A DNA stretch of 64,000 nt from positions 1-64,000 of the forward strand of contig JAJFLC010000013.1 of the NCBI GenBank assembly GCA_021772895.1, read 5' to 3'. The notes beneath the pieces were generated by a model. The model was not told where the DNA came from, did not search any database, and was given only the letters and a program-made list of their open reading frames with translations. Below are positions 31,275 to 40,553 of the stretch, in pieces. The first letter of the stretch is position 1. Every line of letters begins with the position of its first letter. This stretch comes from Mariprofundaceae bacterium (GTDB lineage Bacteria; Pseudomonadota; Zetaproteobacteria; Mariprofundales; Mariprofundaceae). The position numbers and the translations under genes are program-made.

Positions 31275-33788
31275 TTATAGGGCTGCTTGCCACCACTGCA
31301 ATGCAGTTTCTCGTTTTCCTCTCATTTCACTCTGAAATTGTTCAATTTTCATGCCACGATGAACCCCGGAATCAACCCCACGATCAGTACCCGGACCAGG
31401 CTTATCATCAAAACGAATCGTCACAGCGCCATATTTGGTATCCCGCAGTTGCACACCCCGTTTTTGATACCGTTGCATCACATCAGGGCATGGAAAAGCA
31501 TAACGATTTTTCCAACCTGTCTGCGCAATCGCAATCGTGGGACTCACATCTGCAACCCATTTTTCACTGCTGGATGTCCGGCTTCCATGATGAGGAATCA
31601 GTGCCACATCATGGTGGCTCAACCCCTGTTGTATGATCTTTAATTCACTTGCCTTCTCCACATCACCGGGAAAAAGAAGTTTTTGACCCGATGGCAACAG
31701 CATCGAAAGCACCAGCGAAGTATGATTGCCGTTGGCTGGATCAAATCCTTTGGGCGGCCATAAAACTTCCACTTTCGTTTCTCCAAAACTCATTTCGTCT
31801 CCCTGTTTAAGCCAATGAACATCACCACCCTGTTTTAAAACCCGCGCAACCACATCGTTCATGGCCCGATAATCACGATTCGCAGGCACATCAGCCAGCC
31901 ACACTTCTCTGACGCTGCGAAGATGATCCAACAGACGCCCTGCACCGCCTGCATGATCGGATTGTGCATGCGAAAGCACCAACACATCCACATGCACCAG
32001 CCCTTGCTCCCTCAAGCCTGCTGCAAGCATGGTTCCACCATTAAATTTACTCCCGTACCTGCCCGGCACATCAATCACCATGACCTTCCCATCAGGCATT
32101 GCTAACGTCGCGCCAGCCCCTTGCCCTACATCCCAAACTGTCATTTGTATATTTTCCGGGTAACGCTCCGGTATCACCAGTGTCAGATACAAAAACAACG
32201 AAAGTGAGCTGCATACCAAAAGGGCCACATAATTCTTTCGCAGTAGAAAAAAACCGGATATCAAAATACCTGTGCCGTATAACAGACCTGTCATCAGCGG
32301 AATATCAGGAACCCAGAGATTTCCTGCTGGCCATGTTTTTAATGAAATTAAAAAACTGTTGCCATACGTGATGCCTGTTGCAGCCATGTCGAACAACCAG
32401 TAAGCCACATCCCCGGCACCTAATATAGCCGAAATTTCACCGAGTATTGAAAACGGTAATACATACAGGCTGTAAAGAGGTACAAGCAGCAGATTTGCCA
32501 CAAGCGTATAGGTAGGAATTCTGCCAAACAGATCTGCAATGATTGGTAGTGTAGCCATTGCCGCGAGCAAACTTACCCAGAATAGACCTCCTACCCACTT
32601 TCTTAGAGATACAGATATGACTCCTTTTTCATCTTCTCTCCCTTCCTGAGTTTTCTCTTTCCCTGCCCATACAAGCAGTGCTGTGACCGCCACAAAAGAT
32701 AACCAGAGCGAAATCGACACAATGGCTGCCGGATCAACCAGCAAAAGCAGGATCAAAGCAGCAAACATGGTGTTTAACGGCTCAGAACGACTGCGAAGCC
32801 ACCATGCAAGAATCGCTGCTGCCATCATCAGCACCGATCTTTGGGCGGTGATCGGCCAACCGGCTACCGTGGCATAAAGCACGGCTGCAAGAAGCCCTGT
32901 TGAAAGTGCTATTTTACGTACAGGCAGATGCACAATCCATGTTTCTCTGCGCGTTATCAGCCACCAGACAATCACAAAAGCCCAACCAGCCATCATGCCG
33001 ACATGTAACCCTGAAATAGCCAGCAGGTGTGCTGCACCCGCTGCTGCAAAAGCATCCTGAACTAAAATGGATATATGCTTTCGATCTGCCAAAAGCAGTG
33101 CTCTGATAATGCCGGAACCATCATCAGCCTGAGAACTGGAAACATCATGATTAAAAGAAGCATTGAGGGAGGGATAGGGAAGATGCGCAATAATACGCTG
33201 CCTCACTTTTTCCAGCAGTGAAGTTTTGTCATCGATGAGCACAACATCTTTGGCACTTCCGATCAGGGCAATGTGTTTATCAAAACAGTAAGCGCGATAA
33301 TCAAAAGCACCGGGGTTCAGCTTGTTTCTTGGCAAATGAAGTTTCACTGAAGCTTGAATCATCTGGCCTGATGACAAAGTTAATGTTCGATCTTTTCCAT
33401 AAAGGTAAACATCTATCTTGCCTGTCCCATTTTTTATGAGTTCAGCACCATCATCACGTTTCACATCAATCAACCGTAAACGCAAATATGCGGATGAGAG
33501 ATCAACCTGTTCGACTTCAGCCACAACCTGTTGCCTTCCGGAGAGCCAACTCTCATCGACTGAAATCCGATAAACATCCCAAAACAGTGCTGCCATCCCC
33601 CAAAGCATGCCGATAAGTGTTGTGATGATTAAAATTCTGATCGTTTGATTTGAAAGTAGAGAGAACAGCAATGCAGTTAACAAAACCGCCAGCATGCCTG
33701 CAATTTCAAATGAAATCGTATCGATTCTGGCAATCGCCAACCCAGACAACCAGCCAAGCGAAGGGATAAGCAGTGGCAGTCGATTCAA
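31275..33788 (-). CDS. comEC: DNA internalisation competence protein ComEC
   Basis: The 837-residue protein has an N-terminal membrane and OB-like region (to about 200), the competence domain with many helices and the AAAGAAHLLAISGLHVGMM motif (about 235-260), and a C-terminal metallo-beta-lactamase-like domain with LSHAQSDHAGG and a later IPHHGSRTS. It forms the inner-membrane channel for single-stranded DNA during transformation. It starts with TTG 13 bp after ribD. A ComEA-like gene at 57631-57948 could supply its DNA receptor. Confidence 0.9.
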   Translation of the reverse strand: MNRLPLLIPSLGWLSGLAIARIDTISFEIAGMLAVLLTALLFSLLSNQTIRILIITTLIGMLWGMAALFWDVYRISVDESWLSGRQQVVAEVEQVDLSSAYLRLRLIDVKRDDGAELIKNGTGKIDVYLYGKDRTLTLSSGQMIQASVKLHLPRNKLNPGAFDYRAYCFDKHIALIGSAKDVVLIDDKTSLLEKVRQRIIAHLPYPSLNASFNHDVSSSQADDGSGIIRALLLADRKHISILVQDAFAAAGAAHLLAISGLHVGMMAGWAFVIVWWLITRRETWIVHLPVRKIALSTGLLAAVLYATVAGWPITAQRSVLMMAAAILAWWLRSRSEPLNTMFAALILLLLVDPAAIVSISLWLSFVAVTALLVWAGKEKTQEGREDEKGVISVSLRKWVGGLFWVSLLAAMATLPIIADLFGRIPTYTLVANLLLVPLYSLYVLPFSILGEISAILGAGDVAYWLFDMAATGITYGNSFLISLKTWPAGNLWVPDIPLMTGLLYGTGILISGFFLLRKNYVALLVCSSLSLFLYLTLVIPERYPENIQMTVWDVGQGAGATLAMPDGKVMVIDVPGRYGSKFNGGTMLAAGLREQGLVHVDVLVLSHAQSDHAGGAGRLLDHLRSVREVWLADVPANRDYRAMNDVVARVLKQGGDVHWLKQGDEMSFGETKVEVLWPPKGFDPANGNHTSLVLSMLLPSGQKLLFPGDVEKASELKIIQQGLSHHDVALIPHHGSRTSSSEKWVADVSPTIAIAQTGWKNRYAFPCPDVMQRYQKRGVQLRDTKYGAVTIRFDDKPGPGTDRGVDSGVHRGMKIEQFQSEMRGKRETALQWWQAAL

Positions 33789-33801
33789 GTCCGGCTGAAA
33801 A

Positions 33802-34896
33802 TCACTCCGGATAGATAACTTTGCCTCGAATCATTTGATCATCTCCCAACTTACGACGCTGAATATGATCCAATCGCAATGCCCGGCTAACCTGATCGAC
33901 ACCCCTTCCATGCCACAAGTCCACCGCATCACTACCACCAATCAGTATCGGGGCTTGATAAAGCACCAGTTCATCGGTTAATTGCGATTCAAAAAAGGCA
34001 GCATGGAGCTTGCCGCCACCTTCAAGCAAAAGATTCAAACAACCATCCTGTGCCAGATGTTTCAGAATCGTAATCAGATTCGGCGCGCGCCCGATTTGCA
34101 CGCCTGCATCCCGCCATTTGGCTGTCTCTTCATTGATGATCCGCACATACATTCGTGTTGTTGCCACATCATCCAGCAATTTACAGTTCGGGAAAAACTT
34201 GGGTGTTTTCATGCCAATCACAACACGCATCGGCACATCACCTTTGACCTTCGCATCACGCACCGTTAGCGATGGGTTATCATGGATAAGTGTGCCTGTT
34301 CCCACAACAATCGCATCAGCTTCTGCTCTCAAACTATGCGCATGTTTACGTGATTTTTCACCACTGATCCACTGCGAGTCGTGGCGATAAGTCGCAAGTT
34401 TTCCATCCAGAGAGATCGCACCTTTTGCAATAATATAAGGCCTGCCTGTTTTAATATAATGAAAAAACGGCTCGTTTAATTTATCAGCCTCTTCAGCAAG
34501 GAGTCCGCCACTGACTTCCACATTTTGAGCGGCCAGAAGCTTTCCGCCACCCGCCATGTCCGGATTCGGATCGGATGAAGCAAACACCACCCGCCAGATA
34601 CCCGCCCTTAAAATCGCATCCGTACAAGGCGGTGTTTTGCCTCTGGATGAGCATGGTTCCATGGTGATATAAATCGTTCCCCCACGGGCTTTATGGCCTG
34701 CCTTTTCCAATGCATGGATTTCTGCATGCGGCTCGCCAGCCCGTTCATGCCAACCTTCTCCAACCATCACCCCATGATTAACAACAACAGCTCCAACACG
34801 TGGATTAGGATGTGTTGTACCCATGCCCTTCTTGGCAAGCTGAATAGCCCGCTTCATCCATCGCTGGTCTTGTTTTAATTGATCCGCCTCAACCAT
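33802..34896 (-). CDS. ribD: riboflavin biosynthesis bifunctional deaminase/reductase RibD
   Basis: The 364-residue protein has an N-terminal deaminase domain with zinc motif HAEIHAL and PCSSRGKTPPC (about 56-95) and a C-terminal reductase domain with KGAISLDGKLA, VGTGTLIHDNPSLTVR and NLLLEGGGKLHAAF. The two domains deaminate and then reduce the pyrimidine intermediate of riboflavin synthesis. No ribosome site is evident before the ATG and no FMN riboswitch is seen in the 54-bp gap to the divergent yaaA gene. Confidence 0.92.
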   Translation of the reverse strand: MVEADQLKQDQRWMKRAIQLAKKGMGTTHPNPRVGAVVVNHGVMVGEGWHERAGEPHAEIHALEKAGHKARGGTIYITMEPCSSRGKTPPCTDAILRAGIWRVVFASSDPNPDMAGGGKLLAAQNVEVSGGLLAEEADKLNEPFFHYIKTGRPYIIAKGAISLDGKLATYRHDSQWISGEKSRKHAHSLRAEADAIVVGTGTLIHDNPSLTVRDAKVKGDVPMRVVIGMKTPKFFPNCKLLDDVATTRMYVRIINEETAKWRDAGVQIGRAPNLITILKHLAQDGCLNLLLEGGGKLHAAFFESQLTDELVLYQAPILIGGSDAVDLWHGRGVDQVSRALRLDHIQRRKLGDDQMIRGKVIYPE

Positions 34897-34950
34897 TTGT
34901 TGAGCATGGCAAGCTTGTCAGAACAAATCAAGAGACCGTAGGGTGCACCC

Positions 34951-35715
34951 ATGTTAATGATCGTCTCCCCCGCCAAAACACTGGATTACAAACTCCCCGC
35001 TCCAAGCTCAGAGTTCAGCATACCTGATTTACTGGGTCAGTCTCAGAAACTCATCAATATCCTGCGAGAAAAAGACAGTTTCGACATTGCTGAACTCATG
35101 AAAATAAGCATGAAACTGGCAGATTTGAATACCGCACGTTTCAAAACGTGGCAGCAGCCATTTACAACAGAAAATGCAAAACAGTCACTTTTTGCCTTCA
35201 AAGGCGATGTTTACACAGGCCTTGATGCAGAAACACTGGATAAAACAGGCATTGCTTTTGCACAAAAACATCTGCGCATCCTTTCAGGCCTTTATGGCCT
35301 GCTTCGCCCACTTGATCTGATGCAAGCCTATCGGCTTGAGATGGGTACAAAGCTTGCCAATGCACAAGGTCGCAATCTCTACGAGTTCTGGGGTTCTATC
35401 ATCACAGATAAACTCAATCAGGCGGTAAAAGAACAAGGTGACAATATCCTGATCAACCTGGCCTCCAACGAATATTTCAAAGCTGTAAAAACAAACAAAC
35501 TAAGTGCAGAGATCATTACGCCCATTTTCAAAGAAAAACGTGGTGACACCTATAAAATCATCAGCTTTTCCGCAAAAAAAGCCCGTGGTTTGATGTGCCG
35601 GTATATCATCGACAATCAAATCACTGAGCCTGAATCCATCAAAACATTTGATCTTGAAGATTATGTTTATAACCCGACTTTATCGTCTGGTCATCAATGG
35701 GTGTTCAGCCGCTGA
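34951..35715 (+). CDS. yaaA: YaaA-family peroxide stress protein
   Basis: The 254-residue protein is a full-length YaaA (DUF328): MIVSPAKTLDY at the start, LSGLYGLLRPLDLMQAYRLEMG in the middle and KKARGLMCRYIIDN near the end. YaaA lowers free intracellular iron and limits DNA damage during peroxide stress in E. coli, which fits the window's iron-related content. TAGGGTG lies before the ATG. Confidence 0.92.
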   Translation: MLMIVSPAKTLDYKLPAPSSEFSIPDLLGQSQKLINILREKDSFDIAELMKISMKLADLNTARFKTWQQPFTTENAKQSLFAFKGDVYTGLDAETLDKTGIAFAQKHLRILSGLYGLLRPLDLMQAYRLEMGTKLANAQGRNLYEFWGSIITDKLNQAVKEQGDNILINLASNEYFKAVKTNKLSAEIITPIFKEKRGDTYKIISFSAKKARGLMCRYIIDNQITEPESIKTFDLEDYVYNPTLSSGHQWVFSR

Positions 35716-35740
35716 TTTTGAAACGTATGAGCCACTAAAC

Positions 35741-36349
35741 ATGCCCACGCTGTATTATATACACGATCCCATGTGCAGTTGGTGTTGGGCATTTCGCCCC
35801 GTATGGCAGGAAGTAAAAAACAAACTCCCTGCAAACATCGAGGTGGTCTACTTGCTCGGTGGTTTAGCCCCGGACACGCAGACACCCATGACTCCGGCCA
35901 TGCAACAGGAAATTCGAAGCCATTGGAAAACCATTCAAAAACAGGTACCCGATACCATGTTCAATTTTGAATTCTGGCAGCAAAACAGCCCCAGACGTTC
36001 AACTTACCCTGCTTGCCGCGCAGTTATTGCCGCAAAGGCTCAGGACACATCCATCGAAGATGCAATGATTCATGCCATACAAACCGCTTATTATTTGCAT
36101 GCAAAAAATCCATCAGATGACGAAGTATTGGTAAGTTGTGCAGAAAGCCTCGGCTTGGACATTCCCCGGTTCAAAGACGACTTACATGCCTCATCAACCA
36201 GAGAACAGCTCTTCCATGAAATTAAATTGTCTCAAAACATGCAGGTATTCAGTTTTCCCAGTCTCGTATTAAAAACCAATGACAATATTCGATTCATTCA
36301 CATTGATTATCTTGATGTTGATAAAATCCTAACTCAGTTAAAAGGATAA
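35741..36349 (+). CDS. DsbA-family thiol oxidoreductase-like protein (cytoplasmic)
   Basis: A longer frame overlaps yaaA by 68 bp, but the ATG at 35741 gives MPTLYYIHDPMCSWCWAFRP, the usual start of this family, and 202 residues. The CSWC motif (about 12-15) is the active-site pair, and the rest is the helical insert and thioredoxin fold of DsbA/FrnE-like proteins. Without a signal peptide it acts in the cytoplasm; partners are unknown. It starts 25 bp after yaaA, so the two may share a transcript in oxidative defence. Confidence 0.8.
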   Translation: MPTLYYIHDPMCSWCWAFRPVWQEVKNKLPANIEVVYLLGGLAPDTQTPMTPAMQQEIRSHWKTIQKQVPDTMFNFEFWQQNSPRRSTYPACRAVIAAKAQDTSIEDAMIHAIQTAYYLHAKNPSDDEVLVSCAESLGLDIPRFKDDLHASSTREQLFHEIKLSQNMQVFSFPSLVLKTNDNIRFIHIDYLDVDKILTQLKG

Positions 36350-36463
36350 AATAGCAAAACCCGTCTCGTAAACTCCAAACATCACCTGCTCCAGGTATGC
36401 AGTGTTAATTTCCATGTTCAAAAGCAGATATTTTGTTTAACCTGTGTGCATAGGGAGATGCCA

Positions 36464-36928
36464 ATGTCTGATGTTCAATTTTTAATTCCAAAAAAAGATC
36501 GCCCTGTATGGCCTGCAACAGCTGATGTGTTGCCGATTGAAGCTGCTGACATGACTGAGATCCCTTTGCTTGGCTGGGTCGCTGCCGGACAACCTGTTGA
36601 TCTGTTTGAACAGCAGGAAAATATCTCTGTCCCCTCCAATATGGTTCGTAAAGATACCTATGCCCTTCGAGTGCGTGGTGATTCGATGATTGATGATAAC
36701 ATCGAAGATGGTGATGTGATTGTGGTGGAAAAGCGTGCCACCGCAGAGAATGGTCAATCTGTCGTTGCAATGATCAATGGTGAGACGGTCACACTCAAAA
36801 AATTCTACATCGAAAAAGATGGTGTACGCCTGCAACCCGCCAACCCTGCTCTGAACCCTATTTATCTAAAAAATGGTGATATTCAAATTCTTGGTATTGT
36901 CATGGGTGTAATCCGAACCCCAAGTTAA
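36464..36928 (+). CDS. LexA-like S24 protease without DNA-binding domain
   Basis: AGGGAG lies about 7 nt before the ATG at 36464; the upstream GTG at 36446 is less likely. The 154-residue product starts MSDVQFLIPKKDR and then has the LexA C-terminal fold: autocleavage Ala-Gly in GWVAAGQPVD, catalytic Ser in RGDSMID, catalytic Lys in GETVTLKKF, and a C-terminal LGIVMGVIR strand. There is no helix-turn-helix and no room for one before the gene. It could be a UmuD-like protein, but no umuC is adjacent, and its core is closer to LexA. It lies just upstream of the attC-bearing cassettes. Confidence 0.8.
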   Translation: MSDVQFLIPKKDRPVWPATADVLPIEAADMTEIPLLGWVAAGQPVDLFEQQENISVPSNMVRKDTYALRVRGDSMIDDNIEDGDVIVVEKRATAENGQSVVAMINGETVTLKKFYIEKDGVRLQPANPALNPIYLKNGDIQILGIVMGVIRTPS

Positions 36929-37009
36929 ATGCACCCGCAAAAAGCTTCCTTCCTTGTTTTATCTTTCATAGGCAACATCAAAAAAACTAAGGGCGTATAA
37001 GGGAAATAC

Positions 37010-37069
37010 ATGGAAAAAACACACGTATTAACAAGTTATGTTTTAAAGATAGAGAATGGCTTTGAATAA
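37010..37069 (+). CDS. possible 19-codon leader ORF
   Basis: An ATG frame (MEKTHVLTSYVLKIENGFE) ends inside the start region of the first cassette gene, overlapping it by 14 bp. It begins just after a core-site-like GCGTATAAGGG that mirrors the start of cassette 2. Short overlapping leaders are common in cassette genes, but there is no other support. Confidence 0.2.
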   Translation: MEKTHVLTSYVLKIENGFE

Positions 37070-37316
37070 ATTATTGCAAGGTGATGAGCTTGAAAAAAGA
37101 GCTATTGAGCTTGGAATTGATATTCAAGGTGATCCAATTACACAAAGCAAAATGGGGCGCCATAAACGCGCAGATGACAGTGAACTACAACGGAGAGTTC
37201 TTGAGGCAGAGCGTAGCAATCGTGAATCTAGGTTATGGCTTTTCGCATTAGTGTCTTCTATAGCGTCAGTGATAAGCGCAGCAACAGCAATTATTGTAGT
37301 TGGTTATGGTAAATAA
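37056..37316 (+). CDS. cassette gene 1: small protein with C-terminal membrane helix
   Basis: The 86-residue product starts MALNKLLQGDELEKRAIELG; residues about 60-82 (LWLFALVSSIASVISAATAIIVVGYG) form one membrane helix preceded by a charged helix (SELQRRVLEAERSNRESR). It ends 4 bp before an attC-like palindrome, the usual layout of an integron gene cassette. AGAGA precedes the ATG. No function is known. Composition is more AT-rich than the neighbouring lexA-like and polA genes. Confidence 0.6.
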   Translation: MALNKLLQGDELEKRAIELGIDIQGDPITQSKMGRHKRADDSELQRRVLEAERSNRESRLWLFALVSSIASVISAATAIIVVGYGK

Positions 37317-37319
37317 AAA

Positions 37320-37394
37320 ACATAACAGACGCATAGAGTCCGACATATTTTGTCACTACGTTCCAAAATATTCGGCTCATGCAACACGTTATAA
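37320..37394 (+). other. attC-like recombination site 1
   Basis: An imperfect palindrome of about 75 bp. It opens ATAACAGACGCAT and closes ATGCAACACGTTATAA, so the outer ATAAC/GTTAT, then GCAT/ATGC, GAG/CTC, CCGA/TCGG and ATATTTTG/CAAAATAT pair in order with unpaired bases between them, around an 11-base loop. This spaced pairing with extrahelical bases is the structure recognised by integron integrases. The presumed core site is GTTATAA at 37388, a near fit to GTTRRRY. Cassette 2 starts right after it. Confidence 0.7.
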
Positions 37395-37400
37395 GGCAAA

Positions 37401-37613
37401 ATGAAAAAACTTAATCCAGTTCTGATAATGGCTTTTTGTTTCGTCTTTCTATTGTCTGGGTGCAAAGAGACCACGCCAATTGATGCAACTTCGTTTAAAA
37501 AGCTGTGGGAGGAATCTGGTAAAAATTCTGCGGTTTCGTGGTGGTATGCTGGAGAGTCAGAAGGTCATTATCTAATCGAAGAGAAATGGCCAACTAAGCA
37601 AACTGCCTTATAA
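37401..37613 (+). CDS. cassette gene 2: small lipoprotein
   Basis: The 70-residue product has a lipoprotein signal, MKKLNPVLIMAFCFVFLLSGC, with lipobox LSGC (Cys21). The mature part is only about 50 residues (KETTPIDATSFKKLWEESGK and on), with WW and a Glu-rich tail. The ATG is 6 bp past the presumed core site of attC-like site 1, and its stop lies inside the second attC-like site. No known family is recognised; tiny envelope proteins are common in chromosomal cassette arrays. Confidence 0.65.
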   Translation: MKKLNPVLIMAFCFVFLLSGCKETTPIDATSFKKLWEESGKNSAVSWWYAGESEGHYLIEEKWPTKQTAL

Positions 37614-37668
37614 TCAAAGCGCTTCAGCCGGTGCCAAAAAATGGCGCGGCTAGGCTTAAACGTTAGAC
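37609..37668 (+). other. attC-like recombination site 2
   Basis: A roughly 60-bp imperfect palindrome. The 5' arm TATAATCAAAGCGCTTCAGCCGG pairs with the 3' arm CGGCTAGGCTTAAACGTTAGAC: AGCC/GGCT, AAGC/GCTT and GGTGCCA/TGGCGC align around an A-rich loop, and the site ends in GTTAGAC, a perfect GTTRRRY core site with the cut expected after the first G. CGCTTCAGCC and AAACGTTAGAC are typical of published cassette attC sites. It ends the array, 115 bp before polA. Confidence 0.75.
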
Positions 37669-37783
37669 TGGCAATTTGTCGGTTTTTTTATTACAAGGTA
37701 AAAGAACAAACTGGAAGGCTTACGCATTGCCGCTTTTCTTCATCTAAGGCATCCTCCTCCCCTATTCCCGACTTGGAGTCTGC

Positions 37784-40540
37784 ATGCCTCACTTAGTTCT
37801 CATTGATGGGCCAAATTACGTATTTCGTGCATTCCACGCCGTCCGCCATCTCACCAACAGCAAAGGTGAACCTACCAATGCCGTATTCGGCTATGTGCAA
37901 ATGCTCAAGAGCGTATTGGGAAGGCTTGCGCCTACCCATGTCGCTGTCGCATTTGATCCCAAGGGTGGCACGTTCCGCAATCAAATGTATTCGGAATACA
38001 AAGCGCATCGCCCGCCCATGCCGGAAGAATTGGCAGAACAATGGCCAAAGGTGCTGGAAGTTACCCATGCGTTTAACCTGCCACTGATCTGTATTGAGAA
38101 TTATGAAGCAGATGATGTGATTGCCACGCTGGCAATTCAGGCAGAAAAAGAGGGCTGGGATGTCACCATTGTCTCCACAGACAAAGATCTGATGCAACTG
38201 GTCAACAAGCGCATTCACATGCTCGATACCATGAAAGACATTGAATATGATCCAGCAGCGGTCAAAGACAAATGGGGTGTCGAACCCACACGTATTCATG
38301 ATCTTCTGGCACTGGCTGGCGATTCAGCCGATAACATTCCCGGTGTGCCCGGCATTGGTCCAAAAACTGCCGTACAACTGCTTGATGCTTATGGCGATCT
38401 GGAAGGTGTATTGGCCAGGGCTGGTGAAATCAAACAGAACAAGCGGCGCGAAAATCTGATTGAATTTGCCGATGATGCGCGTCTCTCTTATCGACTGGTT
38501 GCACTGGATCATGAAACACCTGTCGGATGTAGCATTGCAGACCTTGCAACCCAAACGCCAAACCGTGAGGAGCTGGCAAGACTTTTTACACAACTGGAAT
38601 TTAAACGACTGGTTGAAGAGTATGGTGGCGATGCAATAAAACAAACGACCCCGCCCAAAGATGTTTCCAGCCCAACATCCGAACCGTCCAAACCATCTGA
38701 ACCGAAAGAAAACATCCCGTGTAATAATCGGCTTGTTGATGATGAAACATCATTCAAGGCGCTACTGATCGCTCTGAACGATGCCAGCCTGATTGCGATT
38801 GATACCGAAACCACATCACTGAATACCCATGATGCAGAGATTGTGGGTCTATCCTTTGCCGTTAAACCCGGTGAAGGATGGTACCTGCCCGTTGGCCACC
38901 GTGCAGCCGATCTGCTTGACCCAACACCCAAACAACTGGATCGAGAGCACGTACTTAAGATATTAAAACCTATCCTTGAAGATGCCAGCAAAGCCAAGTG
39001 CGGCCATAACCTCAAATACGATGCGCAGGTATTACGGCGCGCAGGCATCAATCTTTCCGGAATTACAGCCGATTCCATGCTGCTTGCTTATTGCCTTTAC
39101 CCCGCCAAATATCCACCCAAGATGGATACAGTCGCAGAAGACTATCTCGGCCATCACTGTATTGCTTATGAAGAGGTTGCCGGGAAAGGTGCCAAACAGA
39201 TCAACTTTGCCCATGTTCCGATTGAAACTGCACTTCCATATGCTGCTGAGGATGCAGAGGTATCGCTACGTCTAACAGAGCTTTTAAAAGAAAGGCTCAA
39301 TGCTGAAAATCGTCTTAAACGACATGATGAGATCGAACTTCCGGTCTCATATGTGCTGACGGACATGGAATGGACAGGCACAAAAATCGACAAAGCTACG
39401 TTGGCAAAACTGTCCGGTGAATTTGGCACACGCATTGATGTATTAGAAACAAAAATTCATGCTGCGGCAGGCCAGGAATTTAATATTCAGTCACCCAAAC
39501 AACTCGGTGAACTTCTTTTTGATACGCTTGAAATTCCCGGTGGCAAGAAAACCAAATCCGGTCAGTGGGCAACAGGTCAGGAAGTGTTGGAAAAGCTGGC
39601 CGATGAACATGAAGTTCCTCGTCTTGTGTTGGAAGTGCGCCAACTCTCCAAACTCAAATCCACCTACACCGATGCCCTGCAAAAACTGATTCATTCTGAA
39701 ACCGGACGGGTACATACATCATACAATCAGGCGATCACAACCACAGGCCGCCTCTCTTCAACTGAACCTAATTTACAAAACATCCCCATCCGTACAGAAG
39801 CAGGCCGGATGATTCGAAAAGCATTTATCGCTGAAGAAGGGAGCATTCTTCTTGCCGCAGACTATTCGCAGATTGAGCTGCGTCTGATGGCCCATTTTTC
39901 ACAGGATGAGGCATTGATTCGAGCGTTCTCAGAAGCTCAGGATATTCATGCCGCGACCGCCGCCGCTGTGAATAATGTCGACCTTTCAGATGTAACGGGT
40001 GAAATGCGCCGCCATGCCAAGATCATCAATTTTGGCATTCTCTATGGTATGAGTGCATTTGGTCTCTCCAAGCAACTTGGCTTGGGGCGGAGTGAATCGC
40101 AGGCCTTCATTGATGCTTATTTTGAACGTTACCCGACTGTACGTAACTTTATGGATCGGACACTCGAACATGCCAAAGAACAAGGTTATGTAGAAACACT
40201 TCTGGGCCATAGGGTGTATGTGCCGGATATCAACGCCAAAAATGGCATGCACCGCGCTTATGCGGAACGAACAGCGATCAATGCGCCGCTGCAAGGCTCT
40301 GCATCTGACATCATCAAAGTCGCCATGATCAACCTGCATAAACGGCTTAAATATGTGTACCCTGATGCCAAAATGACCCTACAGGTTCACGATGAACTGG
40401 TCATAGAATGCCCGGAGAAACAGAGCAATGAAATCAGTCGCATTGTGAAAGAAGTGATGGAAAGCGCTGTAACGCTTCATGTGCCGCTCGCCGTGGATAT
40501 TGGAAAAGGGAAAAACTGGTTTGAGGCACACCAATTATGA
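37784..40540 (+). CDS. polA: DNA polymerase I
   Basis: The 918-residue protein has the three PolA domains: 5' nuclease (about 1-290; DGPNYVFRAFHA, NYEADDVIATLA, GVPGIGPKTA), 3'-5' exonuclease (about 325-510, with the Asp/Glu of AIDTETTSL and NLKYDAQVL) and polymerase (motif A AADYSQIELRLMAH, motif B RRHAKIINFGILYG, motif C QVHDELVIE). The exonuclease acidic residues are present, so proofreading is expected. It processes Okazaki fragments and fills repair gaps. GGAGTCTGC precedes the ATG. Confidence 0.95.
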   Translation: MPHLVLIDGPNYVFRAFHAVRHLTNSKGEPTNAVFGYVQMLKSVLGRLAPTHVAVAFDPKGGTFRNQMYSEYKAHRPPMPEELAEQWPKVLEVTHAFNLPLICIENYEADDVIATLAIQAEKEGWDVTIVSTDKDLMQLVNKRIHMLDTMKDIEYDPAAVKDKWGVEPTRIHDLLALAGDSADNIPGVPGIGPKTAVQLLDAYGDLEGVLARAGEIKQNKRRENLIEFADDARLSYRLVALDHETPVGCSIADLATQTPNREELARLFTQLEFKRLVEEYGGDAIKQTTPPKDVSSPTSEPSKPSEPKENIPCNNRLVDDETSFKALLIALNDASLIAIDTETTSLNTHDAEIVGLSFAVKPGEGWYLPVGHRAADLLDPTPKQLDREHVLKILKPILEDASKAKCGHNLKYDAQVLRRAGINLSGITADSMLLAYCLYPAKYPPKMDTVAEDYLGHHCIAYEEVAGKGAKQINFAHVPIETALPYAAEDAEVSLRLTELLKERLNAENRLKRHDEIELPVSYVLTDMEWTGTKIDKATLAKLSGEFGTRIDVLETKIHAAAGQEFNIQSPKQLGELLFDTLEIPGGKKTKSGQWATGQEVLEKLADEHEVPRLVLEVRQLSKLKSTYTDALQKLIHSETGRVHTSYNQAITTTGRLSSTEPNLQNIPIRTEAGRMIRKAFIAEEGSILLAADYSQIELRLMAHFSQDEALIRAFSEAQDIHAATAAAVNNVDLSDVTGEMRRHAKIINFGILYGMSAFGLSKQLGLGRSESQAFIDAYFERYPTVRNFMDRTLEHAKEQGYVETLLGHRVYVPDINAKNGMHRAYAERTAINAPLQGSASDIIKVAMINLHKRLKYVYPDAKMTLQVHDELVIECPEKQSNEISRIVKEVMESAVTLHVPLAVDIGKGKNWFEAHQL

Positions 40541-40553
40541 TACAGTTCCCCTA

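Noticed and set aside
36383-36401. Possible SOS (LexA) box upstream of the lexA-like gene (CTGCTCC...GTATGCAG)
   Set aside because: CTG and CAG are 11 bases apart, not 10, and the inner bases lack the usual TATATA-like core.
38509-39078. 189-codon minus-strand ORF inside polA
   Set aside because: Ser-rich antisense shadow of the PolA exonuclease domain.
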